DNA of 64,000 nucleotides from Pseudoalteromonas sp. NC201. Its GTDB lineage: Bacteria; Pseudomonadota; Gammaproteobacteria; Enterobacterales; Alteromonadaceae. The position numbers and the translations under genes are program-made. The number at the start of each line of letters is the position of its first letter. Positions within the stretch are counted from its first letter, which is position 1. Below, piece after piece: positions 1 through 10,854 of this stretch. The DNA lies in assembly GCF_002850255.1 (NCBI RefSeq), contig NZ_CP022522.1, positions 253,049-317,048 on the forward strand. The letters are read 5' to 3'. The notes under the pieces were generated by a model, which was not told the DNA's origin, did no database searches, and saw nothing but the letters and a program-made list of their open reading frames with translations.

Positions 1-336
1 GCCAAAACACCGCCGATGGCAACAGGTATAGAAGCATGGAAAACGGCCAAAGCATTATACATCGTTCCTTTACTGTTTGCTTATACGCCGTTTATTGGAG
101 GGAGTAACTTTGAGATCATGCAGGTTTTTTTCACCGCGCTTATAGGGATGTACGCTTTGGTAGCAGCGATATACGGTTATGCAGAGGCGAAGCTCAATAA
201 GCCAATTAGGATGGTGCTAGCGCTTTTAGGTATCGCTTTAGTTTGGCCGCATCAAATGATCTCTGTAGATATAGCGGCGGCACTATGTGTTATTGCTGTT
301 GTTATAAAGCAAGTAGTAGATAATCGTCTAACTTAA
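1..336 (+). CDS. C-terminal end of a fused TRAP transporter permease (partial)
   Basis: The reading frame is open from base 1, so the gene begins outside the window; only the last 111 residues are present. The segment is strongly hydrophobic, with about three to four membrane spans. It carries the motif AKALYIVPLLFAYTPFIGG, typical of the C-terminus of the large fused (DctQ-DctM, 4TM/12TM) TRAP permeases, which use an ion gradient and a periplasmic binding protein to import carboxylates. The substrate cannot be told from this fragment. The first internal ATG (base 16) is not a real start because the family similarity continues upstream of it. A terminator shared with the convergent plsB follows directly. 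Confidence 0.8.
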   Translation, partial: AKTPPMATGIEAWKTAKALYIVPLLFAYTPFIGGSNFEIMQVFFTALIGMYALVAAIYGYAEAKLNKPIRMVLALLGIALVWPHQMISVDIAAALCVIAVVIKQVVDNRLT

Positions 337-358
337 GCTTTGCTATGCACCATAAAGT

Positions 359-378
359 AGGCCCCTAAATTGGGGCCT
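359..378. terminator. Bidirectional terminator between TRAP permease gene and plsB
   Basis: A perfect 7-bp stem AGGCCCC/GGGGCCT with a 6-base loop lies between two convergent genes. It is flanked by TA-rich sequence on both sides but has no long T run, so it probably acts on both strands with moderate strength. Confidence 0.6.
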
Positions 379-385
379 TATGATA

Positions 386-2812
386 TTAGACGATATGCTG
401 AATAGACTGATGTATTCGAGCAGGTAGCAGGGTTTTTAAGTACTGCTCTAAAGTATGTAGTGATTCTGTGCCGCGAATGCCCACGGCTTCATCTTGTTCT
501 ATAAAGCCTTGCTCTTTTAGACTAGTAACAAACGCACTGAGCACTTTTTTATCAAAAAACTCTGGGCTTTTGATACCGTGTAAAGTTCCTAGTCGGTCGG
601 CAAGAAGTGCACTTTCTTTTTCAAGCTCGCTACGACTTAATCCTTGATGACGCTTAACGAGGTTAATCGTGATTGCATAGCGTTCAAGCGTTAAGTGGAT
701 CACTTTACCTAGCATTTCTAATTGTGCCAATGCGCTACCATCTTTGTTAACTGAGGCAAGGTGACCATCAAAGGTAATCAGATCCTTAGCCGCAAAGTAT
801 TCAAAAATGGACTCTATATATCCTGTCTTAAGGTCTGTTAAGAACCACTCTTTTGCAAACAAGGGATACAACAGCGCTACCTCTTTGCGGCACTCATCAA
901 CTGTCAAGCTGTAGCGATTGAAGAGCTGCTGAGCGATTAAGCTTGGTACGGCAAACAGGTGCAGAATATTGTTACGGTAATAATTAAGCAGAGCGCGTTC
1001 TTTTTCCTTAACACTAATGATGCTGCCAAAACTGTCTTCAATAATATCGAACTTATCAAGCTTAAGCGCATGATCGAGTAGGCCCTCAGGACTCGAATCT
1101 GGCACCGTCGCATTGTCGTGATAAGGTGCATGTCTGTGTAGTCCAAGATACAAATCGAGCTGTTGTAGCAGTTGTGATTTAGGCAATGCAAATTGCTCGT
1201 TACTCAGCAAAATTGTCGCAAGCAAATTAACTGAGTTCAGTGCTGCTGAGTTATTTATCTCAGTCATGATGACATCAGCGAGATCGGCAACTTGCTTGTT
1301 CAGCCAAGCTGGCTTTTGAGTTTCGGTGGGGTGGATAGAATCACGCCAATCTGGTTGATGTTCATTTAAAAATTGGTTGACTGATATCGGATCGCCAAAA
1401 TTTAAATACCCTCTACCATAGTTTTTAAGGTTCTTAATCGCCTTAAAAATACCAAAGATAGACTCATTTTTCTTACTGTTGCCAGCCAGCTCTTTGAGGT
1501 AGGTGTTGATCTCCATAACATGTTCGTAGCCGAGATAAACGGGCACTAATGATATAGGTCTATCAATGCCGCGAAGCATAGATTGCAGTGTCATTGCCAG
1601 CATCCCCGTTTTTGGTGGTAGTAGACGACCTGTACGACTGCGGCCGCCTTCGGTATAAAACTTAACGGAATACCCTTTGATAAATAACTGACTTAAATAT
1701 TCCTTGAATACCGCGGAATAGAGTTTGTTGCCCGAAAAAGAGCGGCGAATAAAGAAGGCACCACTACGACGGAAAATCGGGCCCGCAGGGAAAAAGTTGA
1801 GATTAACGCCAGCTGCGATATGCGGTGGTACTAAACCCTGATGGTAAATCACATAAGTTAGAAGCAAGTAATCCATATGGCTACGATGACATGGCACGTA
1901 AATGATCTCGTGTCCTTTGTCCGCAAGTGCTTGTACTTTGTCTGAGTTATTAACTTCAATACCATTATAAAGCTTGTTCCACAGCCAAGTGAGGGCCCTG
2001 TCAGCTACGCGCACCATGGCGTCTGAATAGTTTGCGGCTATTTCGTCTAATAATCTAAGTGCTTGTAATCTCGCTTCTTCCTGACTTAGACCTTTTGCCT
2101 TTGCTTCTTCTGCAATGGCCTTTTTAATGCTTTGCGACGCTAAGATAGAATTAAATAGCTGCTCACGTGATGGTAATTTGGGGCCGGTAGCAGCCAACTT
2201 TTGACGACGGAAGTGCACGCGTGCAACGCGCAGCAGCTTATGTGGCAGCTCCTCAACGTCTGCTTTATCGTTTAACAATTGGTTGAGTTCAATCGGGCGG
2301 GAAAATCGAACAAAGTTATCCCTGCCTGAAAACAAGATCACAAAGCATTTGCGTAGCCAGCTCGGTGTTAATGAGTTGGATAATAAGGTTCCCACACCAG
2401 GCTTTTCTTTACCTGGATTACGACCCCACAATATAGTGACTGGAATAACTTGCGCATCGGTATTGTCGTTATCTTTTAAGGCTTCAAAAATCGCTTTGCT
2501 ATGTTCAAGCGCATCACTTGGTTTATGACTATTACCAAAGACACTTGGCGGAGTCTGGATCCCAACAAAACGATTGAGCTCTTTATTGCCAATTCGCGCT
2601 TTTTGAGACGGCCTTGGTAAACCAAGCTTTTTACACATAACGTCTAGCGCGACCATGTCTGATACCGAGTCGAGTCTCGCTACATAAAATGTGGGAATGC
2701 TGGGATCTAGCTCGTAATCCTCAATGGGATGCTCTGGCAATACTTTACTTTTAACAAAAAGCCAGTTGCTACAGCGAGCGATGGTTGTTAGCAAATAAGA
2801 AAAAATCTGCAT
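386..2812 (-). CDS. plsB: Glycerol-3-phosphate 1-O-acyltransferase PlsB
   Basis: The enzyme acylates sn-glycerol-3-phosphate at position 1, the first committed step of phospholipid synthesis, at the inner membrane. Family motifs are all visible (numbered from the alternative TTG start 5 codons upstream): the catalytic HX4D box HRSHMD at about residues 314-319, a GAFFIRR block near 356-362, EGGRSRTG near 393-400 and the VPVYLGYEH block near 430. Length is about 808 residues, normal for proteobacterial PlsB. I place the start at the ATG at 2812: it sets the N-terminus (23 residues up to VKSK) level with the E. coli protein, whereas the frame upstream of it only offers a TTG. The gene stands alone, convergent with the TRAP gene and divergent from the S10 operon. 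Confidence 0.95.
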   Translation of the reverse strand: MQIFSYLLTTIARCSNWLFVKSKVLPEHPIEDYELDPSIPTFYVARLDSVSDMVALDVMCKKLGLPRPSQKARIGNKELNRFVGIQTPPSVFGNSHKPSDALEHSKAIFEALKDNDNTDAQVIPVTILWGRNPGKEKPGVGTLLSNSLTPSWLRKCFVILFSGRDNFVRFSRPIELNQLLNDKADVEELPHKLLRVARVHFRRQKLAATGPKLPSREQLFNSILASQSIKKAIAEEAKAKGLSQEEARLQALRLLDEIAANYSDAMVRVADRALTWLWNKLYNGIEVNNSDKVQALADKGHEIIYVPCHRSHMDYLLLTYVIYHQGLVPPHIAAGVNLNFFPAGPIFRRSGAFFIRRSFSGNKLYSAVFKEYLSQLFIKGYSVKFYTEGGRSRTGRLLPPKTGMLAMTLQSMLRGIDRPISLVPVYLGYEHVMEINTYLKELAGNSKKNESIFGIFKAIKNLKNYGRGYLNFGDPISVNQFLNEHQPDWRDSIHPTETQKPAWLNKQVADLADVIMTEINNSAALNSVNLLATILLSNEQFALPKSQLLQQLDLYLGLHRHAPYHDNATVPDSSPEGLLDHALKLDKFDIIEDSFGSIISVKEKERALLNYYRNNILHLFAVPSLIAQQLFNRYSLTVDECRKEVALLYPLFAKEWFLTDLKTGYIESIFEYFAAKDLITFDGHLASVNKDGSALAQLEMLGKVIHLTLERYAITINLVKRHQGLSRSELEKESALLADRLGTLHGIKSPEFFDKKVLSAFVTSLKEQGFIEQDEAVGIRGTESLHTLEQYLKTLLPARIHQSIQHIV

Positions 2813-3059
2813 GGGAATACCGAACAATTATCATTAACCATAGAATACCAAGATTTAACTGGACTGACCATTTTCAAAGGTGTCATCCATGTTTTCCTGC
2901 CGCAATATATCTATGGAAGATTAACAGAAGCAAATGCTTGAGTAGAGTGAATTTTGCTCTAAGTGCTTTTTGTGAGTGAAATATTGTGTATGTTCAATGC
3001 GCTTTATCTGCGCGACAGCGCCTACGGATCCGAGCGATAAAATTACTTTGTATTAGTTG

Positions 3060-3087
3060 TTGCATTTATCACCAATATCACTATAAT
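3060..3087 (+). promoter_or_regulatory. Probable sigma-70 promoter of the S10 operon
   Basis: A TTGCAT hexamer at 3060-3065, a 16-bp spacer and a perfect TATAAT at 3082-3087 lie about 195 bases before rpsJ. Transcription would start near 3094. The rest of the 2813-3059 gap shows no gene. Confidence 0.65.
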
Positions 3088-3093
3088 ATGCAG

Positions 3094-3593
<500 letters not shown>

Positions 3594-3620
3594 TCGGAAG
3601 ATTAGAGAGGTTTTAGGAAA

Positions 3621-4256
3621 ATGGCATTAGGTCTAGTCGGTCGTAAAGTGGGTATGACACGTATCTTCACTGAAGATGGTGTATCTATCCCTGTGACAGT
3701 TATCGAAGCGACTCCTAACCGTGTTACGCAGATCAAATCTGACGCAACTGACGGTTATAACGCGCTTCAAGTTACTGCAGGCGAGAAAAAAGCAAGCCGT
3801 GTAAACAAACCAGCAGCGGGTCACTTCGCTAAAGCTGGCGTTGAAGCGGGTCGCGGCCTGTGGGAATTCCGTCTTAACGGCGGTGAAGGTGAATTTGAAG
3901 TAGGTTCAGAGCTAACTGTTGAACTTTTCACAGAAGTGAAAAAAGTAGACGTTACTGGTACTTCAAAAGGTAAAGGTTTCCAAGGTGGTGTTAAGCGCTG
4001 GAACTTCAGCATGCAAGACGCAACTCACGGTAACTCTCTATCTCACCGTGCTCCTGGTTCAATCGGTCAAAACCAGTCTCCTGGTAAAGTTTTCAAAGGT
4101 AAGAAAATGGCCGGTCAAATGGGTAATGTTCGTTCAACGACACAGAACCTTGAACTAGTACGTGTTGACGCAGAGCGTAACTTGCTTTTAGTTAAAGGTG
4201 CAGTACCTGGCGCTATCGGCGGTGACGTTATCGTTAAACCAGCTGTTAAAGCATAA
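3621..4256 (+). CDS. rplC: 50S ribosomal protein L3
   Basis: A 211-residue early-assembly protein that reaches the peptidyltransferase centre. It begins [16 protein letters not shown] and contains the [20 protein letters not shown] extension loop, including the glutamine that PrmB methylates in the GxxQ context in other gammaproteobacteria. A strong AGAGAGGTTTTAGG region precedes the ATG. Second gene of the S10 operon. Confidence 0.98.
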   Translation: MALGLVGRKVGMTRIFTEDGVSIPVTVIEATPNRVTQIKSDATDGYNALQVTAGEKKASRVNKPAAGHFAKAGVEAGRGLWEFRLNGGEGEFEVGSELTVELFTEVKKVDVTGTSKGKGFQGGVKRWNFSMQDATHGNSLSHRAPGSIGQNQSPGKVFKGKKMAGQMGNVRSTTQNLELVRVDAERNLLLVKGAVPGAIGGDVIVKPAVKA

Positions 4257-4273
4257 GTCCTGGAGATTTAGTG

Positions 4274-4876
4274 ATGGAATTAGCAATTAAAGGCGCTGGC
4301 GCGCTTGAAGTTTCCGAAGCTACTTTTGGACGTGAGTTTAACGAAGCATTAGTACACCAAGTAGTTGTTGCTTATGCAGCAGGTGCTCGTCAAGGTACTA
4401 AAGCTCAACTGACACGTTCTGAAGTACGCGGTGGTGGTAAGAAACCATTCCGCCAAAAAGGTACTGGCCGTGCACGTGCTGGTACAATCCGCAGCCCAAT
4501 CTGGCGCAGCGGTGGTGTGAGCTTTGCAGCTAAGCCGCAAGATCACAGCCAAAAAGTTAACCGTAAAATGTATCGCGGTGCGATCAAGAGCATTCTTTCT
4601 GAGCTTGTTCGTCAAGATCGTCTAGTAGTTGTTGAAAACTTTGGTCTAGAAGCACCAAAGACTAAAGAACTAGTAGCTAAGCTTAAAGAACTTGAGCTTA
4701 AAGACGTACTAATCGTGACTGAAGAAGTAGATGAGAATCTATTCCTTTCTGCACGTAACCTGTACAAGGTTGACACGCGTGACGTAGCTGGCATCGACCC
4801 AGTAAGCCTAATCGCTTTCGATAAGGTTCTGATTACTGCTGCTGCTGTTAAGCAACTTGAGGAGGCGCTAGCATGA
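4274..4876 (+). CDS. rplD: 50S ribosomal protein L4 (autogenous regulator of the operon)
   Basis: L4 lines the peptide exit tunnel and, in this bacterial group, also represses the S10 operon through its leader. The tunnel loop region [23 protein letters not shown] (about residues 43-65) is intact. A GTG sits immediately before an ATG; I chose the ATG at 4274 because it lies 8 bases from the TGGAG site and gives the usual MELAIKG N-terminus (200 residues). The stop overlaps the start of rplW (ATGA), consistent with coupled translation. Confidence 0.97.
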   Translation: MELAIKGAGALEVSEATFGREFNEALVHQVVVAYAAGARQGTKAQLTRSEVRGGGKKPFRQKGTGRARAGTIRSPIWRSGGVSFAAKPQDHSQKVNRKMYRGAIKSILSELVRQDRLVVVENFGLEAPKTKELVAKLKELELKDVLIVTEEVDENLFLSARNLYKVDTRDVAGIDPVSLIAFDKVLITAAAVKQLEEALA

Positions 4877-5175
4877 TCCGTGAAGAACGTCTTTTAAAAG
4901 TAATCCTTGCTCCACACATCTCTGAGAAGAGCACTGTATCTGCTGAAGAAAACAACACTATCGTTTTCAAAGTAGCTAAAGATGCAAACAAAGCAGAAAT
5001 CAAAGCTGCTATTGAAAAGCTTTTCGAAGTAGAAGTAACTGGTGTTCGCACTCTAAATGTTAAGGGTAAGACAAAGCGTACTGGTATGCGTTTTGGCCGT
5101 CGTAGCGATTGGAAAAAAGCATACGTTACTCTTAAAGAAGGTAGCGAGCTAGACTTTGTCGGCGGCGCCGAGTAA
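4873..5175 (+). CDS. rplW: 50S ribosomal protein L23
   Basis: A 100-residue protein at the exit of the peptide tunnel, docking site of trigger factor and SRP. Motifs [15 protein letters not shown] at the N-terminus and [19 protein letters not shown] are typical. Its ATG overlaps the rplD stop by 4 bases, with GGAGG inside the end of rplD as ribosome site. Confidence 0.97.
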   Translation: MIREERLLKVILAPHISEKSTVSAEENNTIVFKVAKDANKAEIKAAIEKLFEVEVTGVRTLNVKGKTKRTGMRFGRRSDWKKAYVTLKEGSELDFVGGAE

Positions 5176-5192
5176 TAAGGGGAGTTAGAATT

Positions 5193-6017
5193 ATGGCACT
5201 TCAAAAGTGTAAACCAACTTCTGCGGGTCGTCGTCACGTCGTTAAAGTGGTTAACCCTGATCTACACAAGGGTAAGCCTTACGCTCCGCTATTAGAGAAA
5301 AACTCTAAATCAGGTGGTCGTAACAACAACGGTCGTATCACGGTTCGTCACATCGGTGGTGGTCATAAGCAGCACTACCGTGTAATCGACTTTACACGCA
5401 CAAAAGATGGCATTCCAGCTAAAGTTGAGCGTCTAGAGTACGATCCAAACCGTAGCGCAAACATCGCTCTTGTATTATATGCAGACGGTGAGCGTCGTTA
5501 CATTATTGCACCTAAGGGTCTTAAAGCAGGTGATGCAATCCAATCTGGTGTTGATGCACCAATCAAGGTTGGTAACACACTACCTATGCGTAATATCCCT
5601 GTAGGTTCTACTGTACACAACGTTGAACTTAAACCTGGCAAAGGTGCACAAATTGCACGTTCTGCTGGTGCTTACGTACAGATCCTTGCTCGTGAAGGTC
5701 AATACGTAACACTACGTCTTCGCTCTGGCGAAGTTCGTAAGGTTGAGTCTGATTGTCGTGCGACTCTTGGCGAAGTAGGTAACGCAGAACACATGCTACG
5801 TTCACTAGGTAAAGCTGGTGCAAATCGTTGGCGTGGTATCCGTCCTACAGTTCGTGGTGTTGCCATGAACCCGATTGACCACCCACACGGTGGTGGTGAA
5901 GGTCGTACTTCTGGTGGTCGTCACCCTGTATCTCCATGGGGCGTACCTACTAAAGGTTACAAGACTCGTAAGAACAAGCGTACTGATAAGTTTATCGTAC
6001 GTCGTCGTACTAAATAA
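5193..6017 (+). CDS. rplB: 50S ribosomal protein L2
   Basis: The 274-residue protein binds 23S rRNA near the peptidyltransferase centre. The conserved C-terminal segment [20 protein letters not shown], with the functionally important histidine of the HPHGGG motif, is intact. A GGGGAG site precedes the ATG. Confidence 0.98.
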   Translation: MALQKCKPTSAGRRHVVKVVNPDLHKGKPYAPLLEKNSKSGGRNNNGRITVRHIGGGHKQHYRVIDFTRTKDGIPAKVERLEYDPNRSANIALVLYADGERRYIIAPKGLKAGDAIQSGVDAPIKVGNTLPMRNIPVGSTVHNVELKPGKGAQIARSAGAYVQILAREGQYVTLRLRSGEVRKVESDCRATLGEVGNAEHMLRSLGKAGANRWRGIRPTVRGVAMNPIDHPHGGGEGRTSGGRHPVSPWGVPTKGYKTRKNKRTDKFIVRRRTK

Positions 6018-6024
6018 TAGTTGA

Positions 6025-6312
<288 letters not shown>

Positions 6313-6324
6313 TCGGAGGGTATG

Positions 6325-6657
6325 ATGGAAGCATTAGCTAAACACAAATTCGCCTCTGGTTCGGCGCAGAAAGCACGTCTAGTGGCAGATCAGATCCGTG
6401 GACTTCCGGTTGATCGCGCGCTAGAAATCCTGGCGTACAGCCCGAAGAAAGCGGCTGTATTAGTTAAGAAAGTACTTGAGTCTGCTATCGCGAACGCGGA
6501 GCACAACGAAGGTGCTGACATTGATGAGCTTAAAGTGGCTAAAGTATTTGTAGACGAAGGTCCTACAATGAAACGTATTATGCCACGTGCTAAAGGACGC
6601 GCAGACCGCATCCTTAAGCGTACAAGCCACATCACTGTTGTGGTATCGGATAGCTAG
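6325..6657 (+). CDS. rplV: 50S ribosomal protein L22
   Basis: A 110-residue protein whose beta-hairpin lines the narrow part of the exit tunnel; changes there give macrolide resistance in other bacteria. The loop [20 protein letters not shown] is standard. Two ATG codons occur in tandem; I chose the one at 6325 because it is about 5 bases from the GGAGG site, while the first (6322) is too close to it. Confidence 0.96.
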   Translation: MEALAKHKFASGSAQKARLVADQIRGLPVDRALEILAYSPKKAAVLVKKVLESAIANAEHNEGADIDELKVAKVFVDEGPTMKRIMPRAKGRADRILKRTSHITVVVSDS

Positions 6658-6669
6658 GAGATATAAGTA

Positions 6670-7371
6670 ATGGGACAAAAAGTTCATCCTACTGGTATTC
6701 GCCTAGGTATCTCAAAGCCTTGGGTATCTACTTGGTACGCGAATACAAAAGATTTCTCTGAACAGCTTTTTGGCGATCACAAAGTACGTCAATACCTTAC
6801 TAAGGAATTGAAAAGTGCTTCTGTAGCTAAGATCGTTATCGAGCGTCCAGCTAAATCAATCCGTGTAACAATTCACACAGCTCGTCCTGGTGTTGTTATC
6901 GGTAAAAAAGGTGAAGATGTTGAAAAGCTTCGCCAAGCTGTAACTAAGCTTGCTGGTGTACCTGCGCAAATCAACATCGCAGAAGTACGCAAGCCAGAGC
7001 TAGATGCACAATTAGTTGCTGACGGTATTTCTTCTCAGCTAGAGCGTCGTGTTATGTTCCGTCGTGCTATGAAGCGCGCAGTACAGAACGCAATGCGTCT
7101 AGGTGCTAAGGGTATCAAAGTTGAAGTAAGCGGCCGTCTAGGCGGTGCTGAAATCGCACGTTCTGAGTGGTACCGTGAAGGTCGTGTACCTCTACACACT
7201 CTACGTGCTGATATCGACTACGCAACTTCAGAAGCTTTGACCACTTACGGTATCATCGGTGTTAAGGTTTGGATCTTCAAAGGCGAAGTAATTGGTGGTC
7301 TTCCACTAGTTCAAGAGCAAGAGAAGCCAGCTAAACGTGCGCCGAAGAAAGCTAAAAAAAGTGCTAAGTAA
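6670..7371 (+). CDS. rpsC: 30S ribosomal protein S3
   Basis: A 233-residue protein of the mRNA entry channel. It begins [14 protein letters not shown] and contains the type II KH domain with the GKKGE turn near residues 78-82, followed by the S3 C-terminal domain and a lysine-rich tail. A TAGGAGATATAAGT ribosome site overlaps the end of rplV. Confidence 0.98.
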   Translation: MGQKVHPTGIRLGISKPWVSTWYANTKDFSEQLFGDHKVRQYLTKELKSASVAKIVIERPAKSIRVTIHTARPGVVIGKKGEDVEKLRQAVTKLAGVPAQINIAEVRKPELDAQLVADGISSQLERRVMFRRAMKRAVQNAMRLGAKGIKVEVSGRLGGAEIARSEWYREGRVPLHTLRADIDYATSEALTTYGIIGVKVWIFKGEVIGGLPLVQEQEKPAKRAPKKAKKSAK

Positions 7372-7384
7372 GAGGTAGCGACTA

Positions 7385-7798
7385 ATGTTACAGCCAAAAC
7401 GTACAAAATTCCGTAAGGTACACAAAGGCCGCAACCGTGGTCTGGCTACCAGCGGTAACAAAGTTAGCTTCGGTTCTTTCGGCTTGAAAGCGACTGGCCG
7501 TGGCCGTATGACTGCTCGTCAAATCGAAGCAGCTCGTCGTGCTATGACACGTCACGTCAAGCGTCAAGGTAAAATCTGGATCCGTGTATTCCCAGATAAG
7601 CCAATTACAGAAAAACCGCTTGAAGTTCGTATGGGTAAAGGTAAAGGTTCTGTTGAATACTGGGTTGCTGAAATTCAGCCTGGTAAAGTTCTTTACGAAA
7701 TGGAAGGTGTTTCTGAAGAGCTTGCTCGTGAAGCATTTAACCTTGCTTCTCGTAAACTACCATTCAAGACAACTTTCGTAACTCGGACGGTAATGTAA
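7385..7798 (+). CDS. rplP: 50S ribosomal protein L16
   Basis: A 137-residue protein near the A-site tRNA, beginning [19 protein letters not shown]. Typical motifs are [18 protein letters not shown] and [17 protein letters not shown]. The stop codon overlaps the ATG of rpmC (TAATG), indicating coupled translation. Confidence 0.98.
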   Translation: MLQPKRTKFRKVHKGRNRGLATSGNKVSFGSFGLKATGRGRMTARQIEAARRAMTRHVKRQGKIWIRVFPDKPITEKPLEVRMGKGKGSVEYWVAEIQPGKVLYEMEGVSEELAREAFNLASRKLPFKTTFVTRTVM

Positions 7799-7989
7799 TG
7801 AAAGCTAGCGAATTAAAAGACAAAAGCGTAGAAGAGCTAAATGCTGAACTTCTAGAGCTACTTCGTGAGCAGTTTAATCTGCGCATGCAAGCGAGCACTG
7901 GTCAGCTAGCTCAAACTCACGAACTGAGAAAAGTACGTCGCAACATTGCGCGTGTTAAAACGGTTATTAACCAGAAGGCAGGTGCATAA
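7798..7989 (+). CDS. rpmC: 50S ribosomal protein L29
   Basis: A 63-residue helical protein at the tunnel exit next to L23, starting [19 protein letters not shown]. It overlaps rplP at its start and rpsQ at its end (TAATG), which packs rplP-rpmC-rpsQ into a translationally coupled block. Confidence 0.97.
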   Translation: MKASELKDKSVEELNAELLELLREQFNLRMQASTGQLAQTHELRKVRRNIARVKTVINQKAGA

Positions 7990-8246
7990 TGAGCGATAAG
8001 ATCCGTACTCTTCAAGGTCGTGTAGTAAGCGATAAAATGGACAAATCAATCGTTGTTGCTATCGAGCGTCAGGTTAAACACCCGATCTACGGTAAGTTCA
8101 TCAAGCGTACAACTAAGTTGCACGCACACGATGAAAACAACACGGCACTAGCAGGTGACGTCGTGACTATTCGCGAATGTGCGCCAATCTCTAAGAAAAA
8201 ATCTTGGACGCTAGTTGACGTGATTGAACGTCCTAAGAAAGCTTAA
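7989..8246 (+). CDS. rpsQ: 30S ribosomal protein S17
   Basis: An 85-residue OB-fold protein that binds 16S rRNA early in 30S assembly. Motifs [20 protein letters not shown] and [21 protein letters not shown] are standard. It is the last gene of this operon: a terminator follows at 8281, and rplN, which normally comes next in gammaproteobacteria, is absent. The last 189 bases of the gene and the terminator are repeated just downstream. Confidence 0.98.
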   Translation: MSDKIRTLQGRVVSDKMDKSIVVAIERQVKHPIYGKFIKRTTKLHAHDENNTALAGDVVTIRECAPISKKKSWTLVDVIERPKKA

Positions 8247-8280
8247 TTTTAGTTTTTAACTAAATTAGACTTTTGATAAA

Positions 8281-8306
8281 GCCCCAGCATCAGCTGGGGC
8301 TTTTGC
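8281..8306 (+). terminator. Rho-independent terminator of the S10 operon (copy 1)
   Basis: The stem GCCCCAGC/GCTGGGGC with an ATCA loop is followed by TTTTGCGTTT, 35 bases after the rpsQ stop. Confidence 0.9.
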
Positions 8307-8330
8307 GTTTCTGGATAGCTCTTATAAGCA

Positions 8331-8534
8331 GCTATCGAACATCAGGTTAAACACCCGATCTACGGTACTCTTTATAGAAAGAAAGCATCAAGCGTACAAC
8401 TAAGTTGCACGCACACGATGAAAACAACACAGCTACTCACAGGTGACGTCGTGACTATTCGCGAATGTGCGCCAATCTCTAAGAAAAAATCTTGGACGCT
8501 AGTTGACGTGATTGAACGTCCTAAGAAAGCTTAA
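8331..8534 (+). pseudogene. Truncated second copy of rpsQ (last 63 codons)
   Basis: This copy lacks the first 23 codons of rpsQ and any start codon in place, with an in-frame stop just upstream, so it cannot give normal S17. Two indels change the middle: a net gain of 14 bases, then a net gain of 1. Together they add 15 bases, so the C-terminal 30 codons (from GDVVTIRE on) are back in frame and no stop interrupts the frame. An internal ATG at 8418 could in principle give a 38-residue peptide with the S17 C-terminus, but no clear ribosome site precedes it. Best read as a decaying duplication remnant. Confidence 0.85.
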
Positions 8535-8567
8535 TTTTAGTTTTTAACTAAATTAGACTTTTATAAA

Positions 8568-8592
8568 GCCCCGGCATCTGCTGGGGCTTTTG
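8568..8592 (+). terminator. Second copy of the S10 operon terminator
   Basis: The stem GCCCCGGC/GCTGGGGC with loop ATCT is followed by TTTTGCGTTT. Compared with the first copy one A-U pair has become G-U, so pairing is kept. Confidence 0.85.
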
Positions 8593-8603
8593 CGTTTATG
8601 GAT

Positions 8604-8895
8604 GTATGTTTGAGCGCAACGAAGATGGTTGGTTATTACCTCTATATACTTATTTGTTCCAGAGTAGATAGTTTTATCGCAGTGCTGGACGTAATACGCC
8701 GCTCCTTATTCAACAAGCCAATCATAAATATGGAGCATTAAAGGTCGTTACTTTACTTTGTTCGATTTTTAATCGGTACATTTCTTTACTAAATCAAAAA
8801 ACACGACAATGATTATTGTATTAAATACAAGCTAATAGTTTTGGCATCTATGAATGCTGATAGGCTTATCTATAAATACAATGTCAGGTGCTTTT
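8604..8895. other. AT-rich intergenic region before the chemoreceptor gene
   Basis: No gene or RNA could be supported. It presumably holds the promoter of the chemoreceptor gene, but no convincing hexamer pair was identified. Confidence 0.4.
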
Positions 8896-10848
8896 ATGCT
8901 TTCTAAGTTAAGGTTAAGCCAACAATTATCTACTTCATTTGGAGTAATGATTGTACTTATGGTTGCACTCTCTAGCGTCGCTTATGTTGGATTGAATGGC
9001 GGTTATAGTAATTTTGTTGAGTATCGCTCTTTGGCAAGGGCTAGCAATCTAGCAAGTACATTAGAAGCGAATTTGCTCTCGCTTAGGATCAATGTGCTGA
9101 ATTATTTGAAGCAGCAATCAAAAGACGATATTGAACAATTTGAACAGAAGGTAAGGCTTTTACATGATGAACTAGCGGAAGCCAAGGAGGCCCTTAGTCA
9201 AAAAGAAAGCAAGCAGCTTATTGAAAAAAGTGAAACAGCTTTGGTTACATATGAAACTGCTTTTAGGGAGATTATGGCACTTTATGGTCGTAGAAATACT
9301 GTGGTTCATGACGGGCTGGATAAAATAGGCCCTCAAATGCGCAAGAATATTTCGCAATTAATAGAATCTAGCATTGATATGAGTGACTTTGAAGGACTTG
9401 CCGCTGCTACACATATGCAGGAAAAGCTGCTGCTAGGAAGACTTTTCGTAACGAAATTCTTAGTGAGTAACCAGTTAAATGACTACAACAGAGCCATGGA
9501 TGAACTAAAGCAAGAGAAGATGTTTCTAACTCAGTCTAAGTCTAGGTTTATGAATGAAAATGCAAAAAATTTACTGCTTGATATAGAACAATCAGGAGAA
9601 CGCTACTTAGATGGAGTGAGAGAAGTACAAGATATTATCACAGAGAGAAATCGACTGATTACCGAAGTACTAAATATTAATGGTCAAAATATCGCAGAGC
9701 ATTTGGCACGTGTGAAAGAATCGATCAAGGAAAGACAGGATGAATTAGGTCCCATAGCTCAAAGTGAGAGTAGGAAGACAGTAACAGTTATTATTGCAGT
9801 ATCTGTTGTGGTAATTTTGTTAGGCTGCTTTTTAAGTTGGTATATCACACGACTAATCAAAGCCCCTATTGGTGGGGAGCCAAAAGAAATCGCAGAAGTG
9901 GCATCAAGGATAGCCAGTGGCGACCTCACAATACAATTTGACAGGGGGGAATCGGTCAGCGGTATTTATTTGGCAATGCGTGATATGGCTGACAAACTAA
10001 AAGCCATCATTGCAGAAATTCAAAGCTCCACACATGCATTGTCTTCCTCGTCAGAAACACTTAGTGCTATCACTGCCCAGTCTAAACAAGGGGCGGATAA
10101 CCAAATGGAGCAACTCAGTCATAGTGCAGTTTCGATGAATGAAATGGCTGCCACGATTGCTGAGATAACCCAAAGTGCCCAGCTCGCAGCAGATGCTGCG
10201 ACTGATGCGGATTCTCAATCTAATTCAGGTGTTCAAGTTGTCGTTGCAACACAGCAAGCAATGGAAGGCCTAGTTGGTAAAATAGAAAATGTTAGCAAAA
10301 CCATTGAGAATCTTGAACAAGAAACAGAATCGGTTGGTTCTATTTTGGATGTTATCAGGGGTATCGCGGAGCAAACTAATTTGTTGGCGCTCAACGCAGC
10401 GATTGAAGCCGCAAGAGCAGGCGAACAAGGGCGAGGCTTTGCCGTAGTGGCTGACGAGGTGAGAAGCCTTGCGAGTCGCACCCAGAAGAGTACAGACGAA
10501 ATTCAAGAGATGATCTCTAAATTGCAAAATGAAGCGAAGCGCTCCGTTGGCATGATGCGAGATAACGTTAAAGATGCTAAAGATACAGCAGACAAATCGG
10601 CGAAAACGGATGAAGTGTTACAAGCTATTTCTTCATCTGTGAGCACAATTAAAGATATGAATCTACAAATTGCCAGTGCTTCTGAGGAGCAAAACACGGT
10701 TACACAGCAGCTTTCGCAAAGTGTGACAGAAATCAGTGAAACTGCACAAGAGACTGCTACGGGAGCCGAGCGCGCGTCAGATGAAGCATTATCGCTGCTG
10801 TCTTTATCCCGCACACTCGATAAGTCGGTGAGCAGTTTTAGATTATAA
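8896..10848 (+). CDS. Methyl-accepting chemotaxis protein
   Basis: A transmembrane chemoreceptor that signals through CheW/CheA to the flagellar motor. The chain of 650 residues has a first membrane span at about 10-32, a long helical periplasmic sensor (about 33-297, four-helix-bundle type, no Cache motif seen), a second span near 298-320 ([21 protein letters not shown]), a HAMP segment, and the cytoplasmic signalling hairpin with the invariant tip [19 protein letters not shown] near residues 491-509. I chose the ATG at 8896 ([10 protein letters not shown]) because the upstream candidates at 8854 and 8881 lack ribosome sites and add a non-homologous extension. There is no C-terminal CheR-binding pentapeptide (it ends SSFRL). 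The ligand is unknown. Confidence 0.92.
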   Translation: MLSKLRLSQQLSTSFGVMIVLMVALSSVAYVGLNGGYSNFVEYRSLARASNLASTLEANLLSLRINVLNYLKQQSKDDIEQFEQKVRLLHDELAEAKEALSQKESKQLIEKSETALVTYETAFREIMALYGRRNTVVHDGLDKIGPQMRKNISQLIESSIDMSDFEGLAAATHMQEKLLLGRLFVTKFLVSNQLNDYNRAMDELKQEKMFLTQSKSRFMNENAKNLLLDIEQSGERYLDGVREVQDIITERNRLITEVLNINGQNIAEHLARVKESIKERQDELGPIAQSESRKTVTVIIAVSVVVILLGCFLSWYITRLIKAPIGGEPKEIAEVASRIASGDLTIQFDRGESVSGIYLAMRDMADKLKAIIAEIQSSTHALSSSSETLSAITAQSKQGADNQMEQLSHSAVSMNEMAATIAEITQSAQLAADAATDADSQSNSGVQVVVATQQAMEGLVGKIENVSKTIENLEQETESVGSILDVIRGIAEQTNLLALNAAIEAARAGEQGRGFAVVADEVRSLASRTQKSTDEIQEMISKLQNEAKRSVGMMRDNVKDAKDTADKSAKTDEVLQAISSSVSTIKDMNLQIASASEEQNTVTQQLSQSVTEISETAQETATGAERASDEALSLLSLSRTLDKSVSSFRL

Positions 10849-10854
10849 GTACTG

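Larger units (their letters stand above)
8058..8603 (+). repeat. Tandem duplication of rpsQ 3' end plus terminator
   Basis: The segment 8058-8316 is repeated at 8331-8603, with 14 unrelated bases between. The two copies are nearly identical except for two small regions of difference inside the coding part (a 5-base stretch replaced by 19 bases around 8368-8386, and a short altered run around 8430-8440) and a few point changes around the terminator. The repeat ends within a few bases of GCGTTT-TGGAT in both copies. Confidence 0.95.

Noticed and set aside
2785..2979. Plus-strand frame between plsB and the S10 leader
   Set aside because: Starts inside plsB antisense, no family similarity and no ribosome site.
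4848..5237. Long minus-strand frames opposite the ribosomal protein genes
   Set aside because: Strong codon bias of the S10 operon genes produces long antisense frames; low-complexity Ser/Thr/Arg translations, no ribosome sites.
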